Source: Rhodohalobacter sp. 614A
GTDB taxonomy: Bacteria; Bacteroidota; Rhodothermia; Balneolales; Balneolaceae
Length of the DNA stretch: 64,000 nt
Reading direction: 5' to 3'
NCBI RefSeq assembly: GCF_021462415.1
Contig: NZ_JAKEDS010000001.1
Span: 530,273-594,272, forward strand
The first letter of the stretch is position 1, and every line of letters begins with the position of its first letter. A program made the position numbers and the translations under genes. A model generated the notes under the pieces. It did not search any database and was not told the origin of the DNA. It saw only the letters and a list, made by a program, of their open reading frames with translations. Positions 9,187 through 17,871 of the stretch are shown here, one piece after another.

Positions 9187-9260
9187 CGGGACGTGGCTCA
9201 GTCCGGTAGAGCACTCGGCTGGGGGTCGAGGGGTCGCAGGTTCAAATCCTGTCGTCCCGA
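9187..9260 (+). tRNA. tRNA-Pro (anticodon GGG)
   Basis: The cloverleaf closes well: acceptor CGGGACG pairs with CGTCCCG, the anticodon stem is CTCGG/TCGAG around loop CTGGGGG with anticodon GGG, and the T arm is GCAGG-TTCAAAT-CCTGT. The discriminator is A, and CCA is not encoded. Its 3' part (from 9214) is identical to 30970-31018, so this gene is the integration target of the island. The 3' part now present probably came from the element. Confidence 0.95.
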
Positions 9261-9262
9261 CA
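9214..9262 (+). repeat. attL: Left attachment site (direct repeat, tRNA 3' end)
   Basis: This 49-bp stretch, beginning CTCGGCTGGGGGTCGAGG and ending GTCGTCCCGACA, covers the anticodon arm to the 3' end of tRNA-Pro plus two bases. It matches 30970-31018 base for base, and the flanking bases differ on both sides. It is the crossover region of integration. Confidence 0.93.
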
Positions 9263-9270
9263 GTAACATG

Positions 9271-9309
9271 CCCCTATACTGTGTTTAAGCACTGTATAGG
9301 GGTTTTTTT
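9271..9309 (+). terminator. Intrinsic terminator after tRNA-Pro, element-borne
   Basis: Arms CCCCTATAC (9271-9279) and GTATAGGGG (9294-9302) form a 9-bp stem followed by seven T residues. It ends tRNA-Pro transcription. It lies inside the island, so it would have replaced the ancestral terminator, now at 31025-31067. Confidence 0.85.
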
Positions 9310-9360
9310 ATTTCGTGCACTTCTGACGGTTTGGCGTAAGAGAAGCATTTCAAGTAGGTA

Positions 9361-9382
9361 CTGCTACGCTATTGCTACGCAA
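9361..9382 (+). repeat. Left copy of 22-bp arm-type repeat
   Basis: The core GCTACGCTATTGCTACGC contains two GCTACGC half-sites. An identical 22-bp copy in the same orientation lies at 30883-30904, so each island end carries one inside the 49-bp repeat. Position and spacing fit recombinase arm-binding sites. The left copy also sits 34 bp before the integrase start, where it could affect integrase expression. Confidence 0.7.
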
Positions 9383-9403
9383 CTTTCTTTGGTGAAAGCC
9401 CTT

Positions 9404-9408
9404 GGAGG
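9404..9408 (+). promoter_or_regulatory. Shine-Dalgarno site of the island integrase
   Basis: GGAGG lies 8 bp before the ATG at 9417. This selects that start over an in-frame TTG at 9402, which would put the site inside the coding sequence. Confidence 0.7.
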
Positions 9409-9416
9409 ACAAGGAA

Positions 9417-10538
9417 ATGGCTTCACTTTTAAGACAAGAAAAATGGTATTACACCCAATTCTATAGCAGTAAACGTAACCCTAAAAGGAAACGAATAGCG
9501 CTCAAAACAAAGACGCTCAAGACGGCTGAAAAACTCCATCGGGAGTTAGAGGATAAATATGCATCCGGTGTATTTGACCCTTGGAGTGGATTTGACGCTT
9601 CCATACAGTCTGAATGCATTACTAAGGAATCAACCCTTAGAGAAGCCTTGGAGTTTTATATTCACAAAAAAAGTCGAGAAGACTGGCGAAAAGAAACTGC
9701 CAAAAACACTTCCTATCTGTTATGGGATTTCGCTCGATTTACGGGAGTTGATCTTCCGGTTTCTGTTGTAACTCCAGGAGCCATTAATGATTTTCTCAAT
9801 CGAAAAAAATATGCATACGAAACGAAGAAAACCCACAAGACTAAGGTTGTACCATTTGCCAACTGGTTAAGGAAAAGAGGCTTGGTGAACTATGATTATT
9901 CGCAGGTTAAAATCTATAATAATGATCATGAGCAAGATGAGACTATCAGCTATCTATCCCTGGAAGAAATCGAAATTTTGAAAGAGGGAATACAGCGGAG
10001 GGTGCAGCAAGATATTGAAAGGGGTTACCAAAAAGAGGATCGCAATGCTTTGTGGTTGATTGATTTCATTGATTGGCAGCGTTACAGCGGCATGCGAATT
10101 TCAGAGACACTGAGCTTAACACCGAGAAGCATTAACACTGCTACGTGGGAAGTCACTATCGGCTCTGATTCATTTAGCACTAAAGTTAAAAGCAAGCAAG
10201 TCCTGCCGATTGGTGACGTTGAAATTTTGAAACGTATAGCAACTAAATTATTAGCAATATGCTCTGATCCAAGTGAGAGATTGTTTCAGCATAGAGATAG
10301 AAGACGGACGAGTCGAACATTCAAAAAATATTTAAGACTCAGTCTTCCTCATCGAGAGGACATTAATGTTCACTCACTTAGACACACATGCTGTATTGAG
10401 CTGCTAAGACGTGAAGTCCCTATTTATACTGTTCAAAGGTGGATGAGACATTCCAGCATACGTACAACTCAGAAATATGCAGACTTATTAGCAACGGACA
10501 TATCTAAGGCCGTAGGAGAAGCATTTAATTCTATTTGA
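9417..10538 (+). CDS. int: Tyrosine recombinase (integrase)
   Basis: This integrase cuts and rejoins DNA at the tRNA-Pro site through a tyrosine intermediate. Residues 1-60 form an arm-binding-like domain, about 65-155 the core-binding SAM-like domain, and about 175-373 the catalytic domain. All main catalytic residues are visible: arginine in YSGMRISETL (near 226), HSLRHT (H-x-x-R near 319-322), the second histidine in RWMRHSS (near 343), and the tyrosine in TTQKYADL (near 354). The ATG at 9417 behind GGAGG is preferred. It lies beside the intact tRNA, transcribed into the island. Confidence 0.95.
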   Translation: MASLLRQEKWYYTQFYSSKRNPKRKRIALKTKTLKTAEKLHRELEDKYASGVFDPWSGFDASIQSECITKESTLREALEFYIHKKSREDWRKETAKNTSYLLWDFARFTGVDLPVSVVTPGAINDFLNRKKYAYETKKTHKTKVVPFANWLRKRGLVNYDYSQVKIYNNDHEQDETISYLSLEEIEILKEGIQRRVQQDIERGYQKEDRNALWLIDFIDWQRYSGMRISETLSLTPRSINTATWEVTIGSDSFSTKVKSKQVLPIGDVEILKRIATKLLAICSDPSERLFQHRDRRRTSRTFKKYLRLSLPHREDINVHSLRHTCCIELLRREVPIYTVQRWMRHSSIRTTQKYADLLATDISKAVGEAFNSI

Positions 10539-10612
10539 GGAGTAATTTTCTTTTCAATATTTAGCTTGCAAAAGAATAAATTCAGATTACTTTAACTTGT
10601 AAATATTCCTCT

Positions 10613-10795
10613 ATGAAAAATAAACGCCCATCAAAGGAAAGTGAAGTGAATACTAAACATGAAAATGCCCACATGAATGAGGAGGAACTAAAACGACAAA
10701 ATGAATTGAAAATGATTAAGCAGCTTGGTTTTAGAGATGTAACTAAAGAAATGGAAGGTAAAGTGGCTATCCACCTTGTATATAAACGCTCATGA
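10613..10795 (+). CDS. Hypothetical small protein, 60 aa
   Basis: This small charged protein (MKNKRPSKESE... ending HLVYKRS) is not recognised. It is rich in lysine and glutamate, with no membrane segment or motif. It follows the integrase by 74 bp on the same strand. The ATG is preceded by an AT-rich stretch without a clear ribosome site, so coding is plausible but not certain. Confidence 0.4.
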   Translation: MKNKRPSKESEVNTKHENAHMNEEELKRQNELKMIKQLGFRDVTKEMEGKVAIHLVYKRS

Positions 10796-11041
10796 AATCG
10801 TACTCAATTTTAAGAATTAGTAAATTAAGAGCACGGTAAAAAAAAGATTTACGCTCTCAAAAAAGCGAAGTTTTTTTAAAATTTTGAGCTACAATCAAAA
10901 CGATAATTTTGAGCTAATCTGTAAATAGCAGAAAAACAGATATTTATGGCTCCAAATCTGAGATCTTCGCAGATTAGGCCAAACTTGACTTTGCGCTTAT
11001 ATTACATTATGGAATATAATAATCTACAATAATCTAAGCTA
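10796..11041 (+). promoter_or_regulatory. AT-rich control region before alpA-type gene, with short direct repeats
   Basis: This 246-bp gap has two copies of ATTTTGAGCTA at 10881-10891 and 10906-10916, with starts 25 bp apart. Placement just ahead of a small HTH regulator suggests an operator or promoter. No gene is visible. Confidence 0.35.
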
Positions 11042-11245
11042 ATGATAAAAATAATTCGCGTCAATAGACTTTGTGATATTTTATCTGTCTCTCGCTCAAC
11101 ATTATGGCGAATGGAACAAACCGGTGAATTACCACGAAGAAGGCAAATTGCCAAAAGAACAGTAGGTTGGCTTGAGTCTGAAATTGAAGAATGGCTTAAA
11201 AGTCGACCGTCAGCTTACCAAGATAAGAGTACCCTTAATAAGTAA
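11042..11245 (+). CDS. AlpA-type helix-turn-helix regulator/excisionase
   Basis: The 67-aa protein is almost wholly an AlpA/MerR-like winged HTH: RVNRLCDILSVSRSTLWRME, then a basic wing and VGWLESEIEEWLKSRP. AlpA-like proteins in prophages and islands activate integrase genes or act as excision factors. It starts at ATG 11042, upstream of the primase-like genes on the same strand. A related 106-aa protein lies at 29120-29440, so the island has one near each end. Confidence 0.85.
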   Translation: MIKIIRVNRLCDILSVSRSTLWRMEQTGELPRRRQIAKRTVGWLESEIEEWLKSRPSAYQDKSTLNK

Positions 11246-11353
11246 AGTACTTACCCGGATTTAAGGGGCCTCCTAAAAATTAATTACTCACCCTAAACGC
11301 GGTTTTCGTGTCACGGGTGAAGTATATCCTATAACCTTAAAAAAGATAAAAAA

Positions 11354-11668
11354 ATGATAAAAACCCATCCAAAATTTCGTGTTGCAGAGTCATTCCAGCC
11401 ACATGAAGTAAGACTCATATTAAACTTATTGGGTATCAAGTGGAATCCAAATAAGGTTAGCAGTTCAGGTTGGACTCTAATAAGCAGTCCACTCCGAATT
11501 GATAAACATCCTTCATTTGGCCTAAATATTCGAAAAGGTTGGTTTAAAGATCATGCACGTCCAGATATCAAAGGCGATATCATAACTTTAATCCAGTATG
11601 TAAAAGGCTCAAATCGTAGAGAAGCTGAAAGATGGGCCCTGTCAATTCTTAACCTTAATCAAAATTAA
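11354..11668 (+). CDS. Primase zinc-finger-like protein lacking zinc ligands
   Basis: This 104-aa protein follows the outline of the DnaG CHC2 zinc-binding domain. The segment SSPLRIDKHPSFGLNIRKGWFKDH aligns with the C-P-F-H-x-D-K-x-P-S-F region, and IKGDIITLIQYVKGSNRREAERWAL with the G-G-D-x-I-x-F region. The cysteines that bind zinc in CHC2 domains are absent; the protein has no cysteine at all. It ends 12 bp before the TOPRIM/DUF3987 gene, so the two may together form a split primase-like unit. Homology is inferred from pattern only. Confidence 0.7.
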   Translation: MIKTHPKFRVAESFQPHEVRLILNLLGIKWNPNKVSSSGWTLISSPLRIDKHPSFGLNIRKGWFKDHARPDIKGDIITLIQYVKGSNRREAERWALSILNLNQN

Positions 11669-11680
11669 TGAGGTATTAAT

Positions 11681-13708
11681 ATGACAAAAACTCTTACAGC
11701 CAAAGGTATATTTTGGTCATCAGAAATTAGAACCTTGATTCGAAAGGGCATCCAACTTGTAGAACAAAATAGTGATCATCAACTCGTAAAGATGATCCAG
11801 GAATATGATTCAATAGATATTCTCACTTTGAAAAAATTCAAAGTGGGAATAGTCAGTTATTATGGTTCTCAATGGTTGGCCTTTCCATATGAAACAGGTA
11901 TTCAGTTGTACACCCGATTAAATGGACAAAAAGTGATCAAGATGGTTAATGCATCACACCCAAATGAATCTTTCTTTAGATTAAAGAATGAACCAAAGAA
12001 AGATGTTTTAATCATTGCAAAATCCCCAAGAGAAACGATGTTACTCCATCAAAGATATGGGGAGAAAGCAAATGTAATAGGTCTCGTTTCTGGTGAAACT
12101 GATTTACTTTCGCAAACACAAGAGCAATACCTTAGAGAAGCCCTCCAAGGTATTCGCTCTGTGTATGTTTTTCTTGATACAGATACTGCTACCGCTAAAA
12201 CAATTGCGATGAAACTAACTTCTAATATAGCAAAACTCACAGAATCTCCGGCTTTTTACGTAGATATAACCAACCATAGTGGTGGCAAATACAAAGATGT
12301 CACTGACGCCGTAAGAGACGGGAATGGCTCCAACTATATAGACTCATTAATCGAAAATGCCAATAGTGTCAATGTGCCAACAATGTCAATTGATGAAGAG
12401 GAGATATTGGTTGATGATGTAAAGCCACATGATACATTGTCTGATCATATCTACCAGAGACTTCCAAAATCAATAAAGGATTTAACTGGACTGATTGACA
12501 AAAACTACATGAAGGATATATTTCTCTTGGCAAGTTTAACCGTGATTTCATCGCAGTTGAATAATGTACTCATAGAGCATATTGATAAAAGTTATTCTCC
12601 TGATTTTTTTGCTTTGGTTATAGCAAGTGCTGCCTCCGGCAAGGGATTTGCCTATAAGGCAAGAAATCTTGCAAGAGTACTTAATGATCACATATTAGAT
12701 CGAATTTACAGTTTATCTTCAAGTGACTCTGGCAAGCATAATAAAACTCAAAACATGCTTTTTCTACCTGCAAATTCATCGGATAGAGCCTTCTATGATC
12801 AGTTGCAAGCGAATAAGGGTAGAGGCATTATCTTTGAAACTGAAATAGATACAATGCTAAAAGCCTTTAAGCAAGATTGGGGCAATTTTTCGGATCTACT
12901 AAGAAAAGCCTTCCATCACGAAGACTTGTCGATTAATCGAAAGGGTGATCAATTTATTATTGCAAATCCATCACTATCTGTATTTCTAACCGGAACTCCT
13001 GATCAGTTCAGAAATTTATTTCAAAACACTGAAAATGGATTTTACTCCAGGTTTTTGATTTACGCTTATTCTCCACCATATGAATGGCAATCACATCAAC
13101 CAACAAAGGATAGTAAAGTTTTAGAGGAGTTGATCATTAAAACATCTGAAAGGCTCTATGAATTGAATACAATCCTTCTGAATAGAGAATTACCACTATA
13201 TGTTACTTTGAACCCATCACAATGGAATTTGTTGGATTCTACTTTTGAAGAGATTTTGATGAACTATTTCAACAAAGGATATTCAGATGTATTGATATCG
13301 ACTGTTAAAAGAGGGGCAATCATAGCTTTACGAATTAGTGCAATCCTAACAATGGTGAGATTAATGGATGAAATTTCTGATTCCATTAGAACCAGAGCTA
13401 CAGTTGTTCCTCAAACAGAAGATATTCAAACGGCCATAGATATTGTTACAGCTACTCTAGAACATTCGAGGCAAATGTATATGCAAGAACTTCAGCATCG
13501 GGATATATCTTATGATCCATTTATTGATAGCATCTTTATAAGATTGCCAGAAAGGTTTACAACAAGTGAGGCTATTCAAATTGGTGAATCTCTGGGGTGT
13601 CCTGAAAGAACCCTAAAAAGAAAACTCAGTAAATTGATTAGTAGGGGCAGACTCAAAAAGGTTGCTCACGGACATTATGAGAAAGTTATTTACACTTCTC
13701 TAAATTAA
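11681..13708 (+). CDS. TOPRIM-like and DUF3987 domain protein (replication module)
   Basis: This 675-aa protein is of the type found in Bacteroidota mobile elements. Residues about 109-185 look like a TOPRIM domain (VLIIAKSPRE, then SVYVFLDTDTATAK). Residues about 255-520 match DUF3987, with KDIFLLASLTVISSQL, a Walker A-like SAASGKGF near 317-324, an acidic Walker B-like FETEID, and SVFLTGTPDQF. The C-terminus has an HTH look (TTSEAIQIGESLGCPERTLKRKLSKL). It probably primes or unwinds DNA for element replication. It follows the zinc-finger-like gene by 12 bp. Confidence 0.82.
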   Translation: MTKTLTAKGIFWSSEIRTLIRKGIQLVEQNSDHQLVKMIQEYDSIDILTLKKFKVGIVSYYGSQWLAFPYETGIQLYTRLNGQKVIKMVNASHPNESFFRLKNEPKKDVLIIAKSPRETMLLHQRYGEKANVIGLVSGETDLLSQTQEQYLREALQGIRSVYVFLDTDTATAKTIAMKLTSNIAKLTESPAFYVDITNHSGGKYKDVTDAVRDGNGSNYIDSLIENANSVNVPTMSIDEEEILVDDVKPHDTLSDHIYQRLPKSIKDLTGLIDKNYMKDIFLLASLTVISSQLNNVLIEHIDKSYSPDFFALVIASAASGKGFAYKARNLARVLNDHILDRIYSLSSSDSGKHNKTQNMLFLPANSSDRAFYDQLQANKGRGIIFETEIDTMLKAFKQDWGNFSDLLRKAFHHEDLSINRKGDQFIIANPSLSVFLTGTPDQFRNLFQNTENGFYSRFLIYAYSPPYEWQSHQPTKDSKVLEELIIKTSERLYELNTILLNRELPLYVTLNPSQWNLLDSTFEEILMNYFNKGYSDVLISTVKRGAIIALRISAILTMVRLMDEISDSIRTRATVVPQTEDIQTAIDIVTATLEHSRQMYMQELQHRDISYDPFIDSIFIRLPERFTTSEAIQIGESLGCPERTLKRKLSKLISRGRLKKVAHGHYEKVIYTSLN

Positions 13709-13723
13709 GTAATTAAGAGTGGT

Positions 13724-13771
13724 ATTAATGGCACTTTGTCATTTTTGACCTTTTCAAAAAGTGCCATTAAT
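13724..13771 (+). terminator. Inverted repeat after the DUF3987 gene, terminator-like
   Basis: Arms ATTAATGGCACTTT (13724-13737) and its exact complement (13758-13771) form a perfect 14-bp stem with a 20-bp loop, 16 bp after the stop. The downstream sequence is only moderately T-rich, so it could instead be a protein-binding site. Confidence 0.5.
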
Positions 13772-14532
13772 CCTTCTTGTTTTCATTTAAAATATTTCCG
13801 TTAATCACAGTCAATTTTTCCCTTAATCTAAGGGCGAAATTTTAGTTATGGTAATGAGATGAGAGTTACTGTTTCAAAGTGTTTTGGGCAAAATTCAAAA
13901 CGATTTTCTGCGCCCTTTAAGTGGGCGCGTCCTACCTTTTGGCTTTTCGACTAAAAAAAATTTTTGACCAGGTTTACCTCAAAAAAATATAGCTTTAAGA
14001 CATCGTGCTTTACACATAGGGATAAGGTTCTAATTAAGTACCTTTAAGGGACTCCGACAAAGGGATTGCCCTCTGTGGATGGCCATTGAAGAGATTTGAT
14101 GCTCTTCTTGATTAAGAATTTTGAGTCTTCATTTTCAGCTTGTTTTGGCCGTTTTTGCTGTCCAATAATTAGCATTATGTAAAGTTGAGTCAATTTCCGA
14201 ACAAAATTAAGATATTCTGAAATTACTCTTTACATTTATTCTTAAAAACGCATTGTTACCTAATAGTATTCGGCTTGGTAAGGTGCGTTTATTGCGTCTA
14301 AATGCCATTTTACTCTCTCCTAAAATATTTAAGTTCGAATCGTCAGTTTTTTTGCTATTCGCTACTTGTAAAAACGGGAAAAATGGATGAGGATTTGTAT
14401 ATCAATTCTTTGCAGGAACTGCTCAATATACCTTTTACAATTTACATCATGAGGCACATGAATTTGTACATTTTCAAGTAACCTGCGTACAAAAGTATTC
14501 CCTTTTTGTTCAAGGTAATGTGTAGCGGTTAT
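13772..14532. other. Non-coding region of the island with hairpins, function unknown
   Basis: With the hairpin before it, this makes an 824-bp gap between the convergent DUF3987 and hsdR genes. It is AT-rich and holds no convincing gene; the longest candidate is a 32-codon frame from about 14384. A GCGCCC/GGGCGC hairpin lies at 13910-13928. Placement next to the replication genes would suit a replication origin or mobilisation site, but I see no iterons and no relaxase. The hsdR 3' end may lie in the last bases. Confidence 0.4.
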
Positions 14533-17500
14533 TTAATATCTGTTTAACACATGATCAAAAACCTCACTACAGGTCTGTGCATAAAGGGCCCGATCATACT
14601 TGTCTGGTAAAAAGCTGTCCAGTTCTTTCTCTATGGTAACTCGAACATCGGATATTCTTGATTGATAATTGGTCCAGTCGAGAACCAGTTTTTCTTTTTT
14701 AAGCTTATCCAGAAGTTCTTTGATTCCCATTTTAACACTCTCACGTTCTTTCTTGGTTAGCTCAACTTTTTCATGCTGGGTGATGACGTCGAATAGGGTT
14801 AACTGCTCTTCGGATAAATTTTCCCGGATATGCCGTTCTTCTTCATGATTTAATTTCTTGACAAATTTAAAGAGTTCTTCCAGTTGAACCTCAGCCGTAA
14901 CACTGTAATTATTATACTTCTCAATCATCTCTTCGAACTGTTCTTTGAAATCAATCCGAGTGTGATTCTGCTCGATCATCTTCTCTAATTTATCTTCAAT
15001 TTGAACTTTGATTTTCTGAAGTGCCACACGTTTATTCTTCGTTTTGGCAAACCGGTCCTTAAGCTTTTCAAAGTCCACATTACTCAAATCGATTGCATCA
15101 GAGCCGCTATCAATGACATAGGACTTGCTGTGAATCGATTCATCCAGTTTCTCTTCAATTTTTACATAGAGACTTGTCAGATCATCATTTGGAGTTGGCC
15201 CCAGACGTTTAATAAGATCACTGATTGCTTTCAATGCAGATCGTATAGGGAGAAATTCACCAGCCTTGGGATCTGGTAGAATTGCCTTATAAAGTTGATT
15301 CACGGTTCTGGCGTGCGCAACAAACTCCTTTTTCTTTTCTTCATTGATCAGAACTTTATCTGCTGCATTATTTACCTCTTCATCAAGTTCATTATACTCA
15401 ACAATTGCTTTGGCAAATTCATCCTGGTACTTCGATTTCTCAAAACCTTCAGCGTCAATGATCTTTTGAAGACCCACTCCCTGTCTTTCACAGTATTCTT
15501 TTGCGAGTTTGATAGCCTCTCTTAACTGTTGAATCAATTCTTCTTTATTCTTCACTGGAACAGTGGAGTCGTCACTGTCCGGGCCGGTAGCGTAAACGGC
15601 CAATGCATCCTGAAGGTGACGAAACACACCGACATAATCGACGATCATCCCGTTATTCTTGCCTTCAAATACACGATTAGCCCTGGCGATGGTCTGCATA
15701 AGCGTGTGGCTCTTCATCGGTTTATCGAGATACAGAGTTGACAAACTGGACACCGAAAAACCTGTGATCCACATCGCACAGACAAACACAAATCTTAGCG
15801 GATCTTCATCATCTTTGAACTTTTCATCAAGGGGTTCTTTTTCTAAGCGGATTCGATGGGGTCTGATATCCAGTCCAACATCATCAAACTCTTTGATCTC
15901 ATTTTGGGATTTTGATATCACAACGGCCATATCGGTTTCCTGAAGAAACTTTAATCGCTCCAGAAGCTGATCTTGCTCCAGTTTATCAGCCGTTTTCAAT
16001 TTCTCTTTTACTCTTTCCTTTTCAGCCTCCCACTCTTTTTGTACTAGGTCGTACATTCGGACTGTGGTAAACCGGTCGATACAGACCATCATCCCTTTAC
16101 CCATAAAACCACGGTTCAGAAAATGCTGAACTACATCTTTCGCAATGGTCTCCAGCCGATCCTTCCTTGTAATCAGATGATATTCCTGACGAAATTCTCT
16201 GGCCAGTTTCTCTTCCTGGGCTTCATTCAGCATTGCATCTTCAAGCAGTTGCTGTAACTCTTCATTTAAATGCTCGTTACTGAGCTCAAGCTCTGGAATT
16301 CGGTTCTCATAGAAGAGTGGAACTGTAGCATTGTCCTCAATGGATTGCTTGAAGTCATAAATGCTCACATAGTCTCCGAACACCTCTCTGGTTTTCTCGT
16401 CTTCTCCTTTAATGAGTGGGGTGCCAGTAAACCCAAGAAACGATGCATTGGGTAGAGCCTTCCTCATATTCATTGCCAGGGTATCATATTGAGTACGATG
16501 TGCCTCATCTGTAATGACAATAATGTCATCATCTTCACTTAATACCGGGAATTCCTCTCCATCCCGGCTGTGAAATTTGTGAATCAGGGTAAATGTGTAA
16601 CGATGATTTTCCTGGAGTAGCTGCTTGAGTTGCTCTTTACTGTCAGCCCGGACTTCACTTTCCGGTTCGGTGACAGCTCCCACTCCGGCAAAGTTTTTAT
16701 AGATCTGTTCATCCAGATCCAGCCGGTCCGTGACAATCACGAACTTCCAGTCACCGGGAATAGATCTCATGATCTTTCGTGTCAATAGGGCCATAGAATA
16801 ACTCTTCCCACTGCCCTGAGTGTGCCAAAAGACCCCAAGCTTCCCCTTGTTCTCCTCAATACTTTTAACGGCCTGTATCGCATTATTCACACCAAGATAT
16901 TGATGATTCCGAGCCATCAGCTTCTTTGGTTTTGAAACGACATTCTCAAAAAGGATAAAGTGTTCGAGAAGATCTAAAAGACGATTCTTTTCACAAACTC
17001 CACGAATAGCTGTTTCCAGTGAAACAATTCCCGGTTCTTCTTCATCACTGATCTTTTTCCATTCGGTGTAGAACTCCCAGGGAGATGAGATCGTGCCGAT
17101 TTTTGTATCAACTCCATTGGAAAGAAAGATAAACTGGTTATACCAGAAGATTTTAGGAATGGTATCCTTATAGTCACTGATGTTGCCATTCAATGCTTCC
17201 TGAACGGGTCGCGCCGGTTTCTTAAGCTCAAACAGAAGAAGTGGAAGGCCATTTACAAATCCAACCAGATCAGGACGTTTATTTCCATAATCGCCGTTTA
17301 CCCATAACTGAGAGACGAGCTGGAAGTCATTCTTGTCCGGCTCCTTCCAATCAATAACTTTAACAGTCTCCTGTTTCAGCATTCCGTCAGCACCACGAAA
17401 TTCGATGTCTACACCTTCGCGGATTAAATCGTAAATCTCTTTATTGACACGGACCGGATGCATCGAGGACCGGTCTTTCGTAAACTCTTTTACAATTTCC

Positions 17501-17721
17501 ACCAGGTTTTCTTGTGGAATATCGGGATTGAATTCCTCCAGTTTGCTCTTGAGTGTGGCAGTTAATACAACTTCATCACGGGTTTCCCGGCCAAGTGTAC
17601 CTTTTGATTCTGTGGAGGCTAAGACTTCATCATACGCATTGACCGTCCGCCAGCCAAGGTGATTAAACAAGTCGATGGCTGGCTGCTCTACCTGATGATC
17701 TTCTGTATATCCCGATGCCAT
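14533..17721 (-). CDS. hsdR: Type I restriction enzyme, R (endonuclease/translocase) subunit
   Basis: HsdR is the ATP-driven translocase and nuclease of a type I restriction complex. The protein is 1062 aa from ATG 17721. It shows the nuclease core RPDLVGFVNGL...LLFELKKP (about 150-170), Walker A HTQGSGKS (about 298) and DEAH-box ITDEAHRTQ (about 403), followed by a second RecA domain and a long coiled C-terminus. MASGYTEDHQVEQPAI is the usual family start; an upstream GTG at 17754 would add 11 residues. Oddly, it lies 8.5 kb from hsdM. Its 5' region is shared with the divergent regulator at 17872. Confidence 0.95.
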   Translation of the reverse strand: MASGYTEDHQVEQPAIDLFNHLGWRTVNAYDEVLASTESKGTLGRETRDEVVLTATLKSKLEEFNPDIPQENLVEIVKEFTKDRSSMHPVRVNKEIYDLIREGVDIEFRGADGMLKQETVKVIDWKEPDKNDFQLVSQLWVNGDYGNKRPDLVGFVNGLPLLLFELKKPARPVQEALNGNISDYKDTIPKIFWYNQFIFLSNGVDTKIGTISSPWEFYTEWKKISDEEEPGIVSLETAIRGVCEKNRLLDLLEHFILFENVVSKPKKLMARNHQYLGVNNAIQAVKSIEENKGKLGVFWHTQGSGKSYSMALLTRKIMRSIPGDWKFVIVTDRLDLDEQIYKNFAGVGAVTEPESEVRADSKEQLKQLLQENHRYTFTLIHKFHSRDGEEFPVLSEDDDIIVITDEAHRTQYDTLAMNMRKALPNASFLGFTGTPLIKGEDEKTREVFGDYVSIYDFKQSIEDNATVPLFYENRIPELELSNEHLNEELQQLLEDAMLNEAQEEKLAREFRQEYHLITRKDRLETIAKDVVQHFLNRGFMGKGMMVCIDRFTTVRMYDLVQKEWEAEKERVKEKLKTADKLEQDQLLERLKFLQETDMAVVISKSQNEIKEFDDVGLDIRPHRIRLEKEPLDEKFKDDEDPLRFVFVCAMWITGFSVSSLSTLYLDKPMKSHTLMQTIARANRVFEGKNNGMIVDYVGVFRHLQDALAVYATGPDSDDSTVPVKNKEELIQQLREAIKLAKEYCERQGVGLQKIIDAEGFEKSKYQDEFAKAIVEYNELDEEVNNAADKVLINEEKKKEFVAHARTVNQLYKAILPDPKAGEFLPIRSALKAISDLIKRLGPTPNDDLTSLYVKIEEKLDESIHSKSYVIDSGSDAIDLSNVDFEKLKDRFAKTKNKRVALQKIKVQIEDKLEKMIEQNHTRIDFKEQFEEMIEKYNNYSVTAEVQLEELFKFVKKLNHEEERHIRENLSEEQLTLFDVITQHEKVELTKKERESVKMGIKELLDKLKKEKLVLDWTNYQSRISDVRVTIEKELDSFLPDKYDRALYAQTCSEVFDHVLNRY

Positions 17722-17825
17722 TGGTACTTTTTTTGGTTTGAATGAATATGGCACGGTTTATCAAGGTTGTCAATAGGGAATTCAATTCCACTTTTGATAG
17801 TGTAGAGAATGAAATATGTATGGCG

Positions 17826-17849
17826 ATTCGCGATTTGCAAATCGCGAAT
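17826..17849. promoter_or_regulatory. Perfect 24-bp palindrome between hsdR and winged-helix gene
   Basis: The half-site ATTCGCGATTTG is followed directly by its exact reverse complement. It lies in the 150-bp divergent region between hsdR (start 17721) and the winged-helix gene (start 17872). A palindrome this long is a strong operator candidate, most simply for the adjacent HTH protein, and could co-regulate both transcripts. Confidence 0.75.
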
Positions 17850-17871
17850 TAAATCCTATTTTAAATCAAAA

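Noticed and set aside
9143-9466. 107-codon frame across tRNA-Pro
   Set aside because: It is read through the tRNA gene and its terminator (peptide SAGGRGVAGSNPVVPT is a typical tRNA shadow) and overlaps the integrase start.
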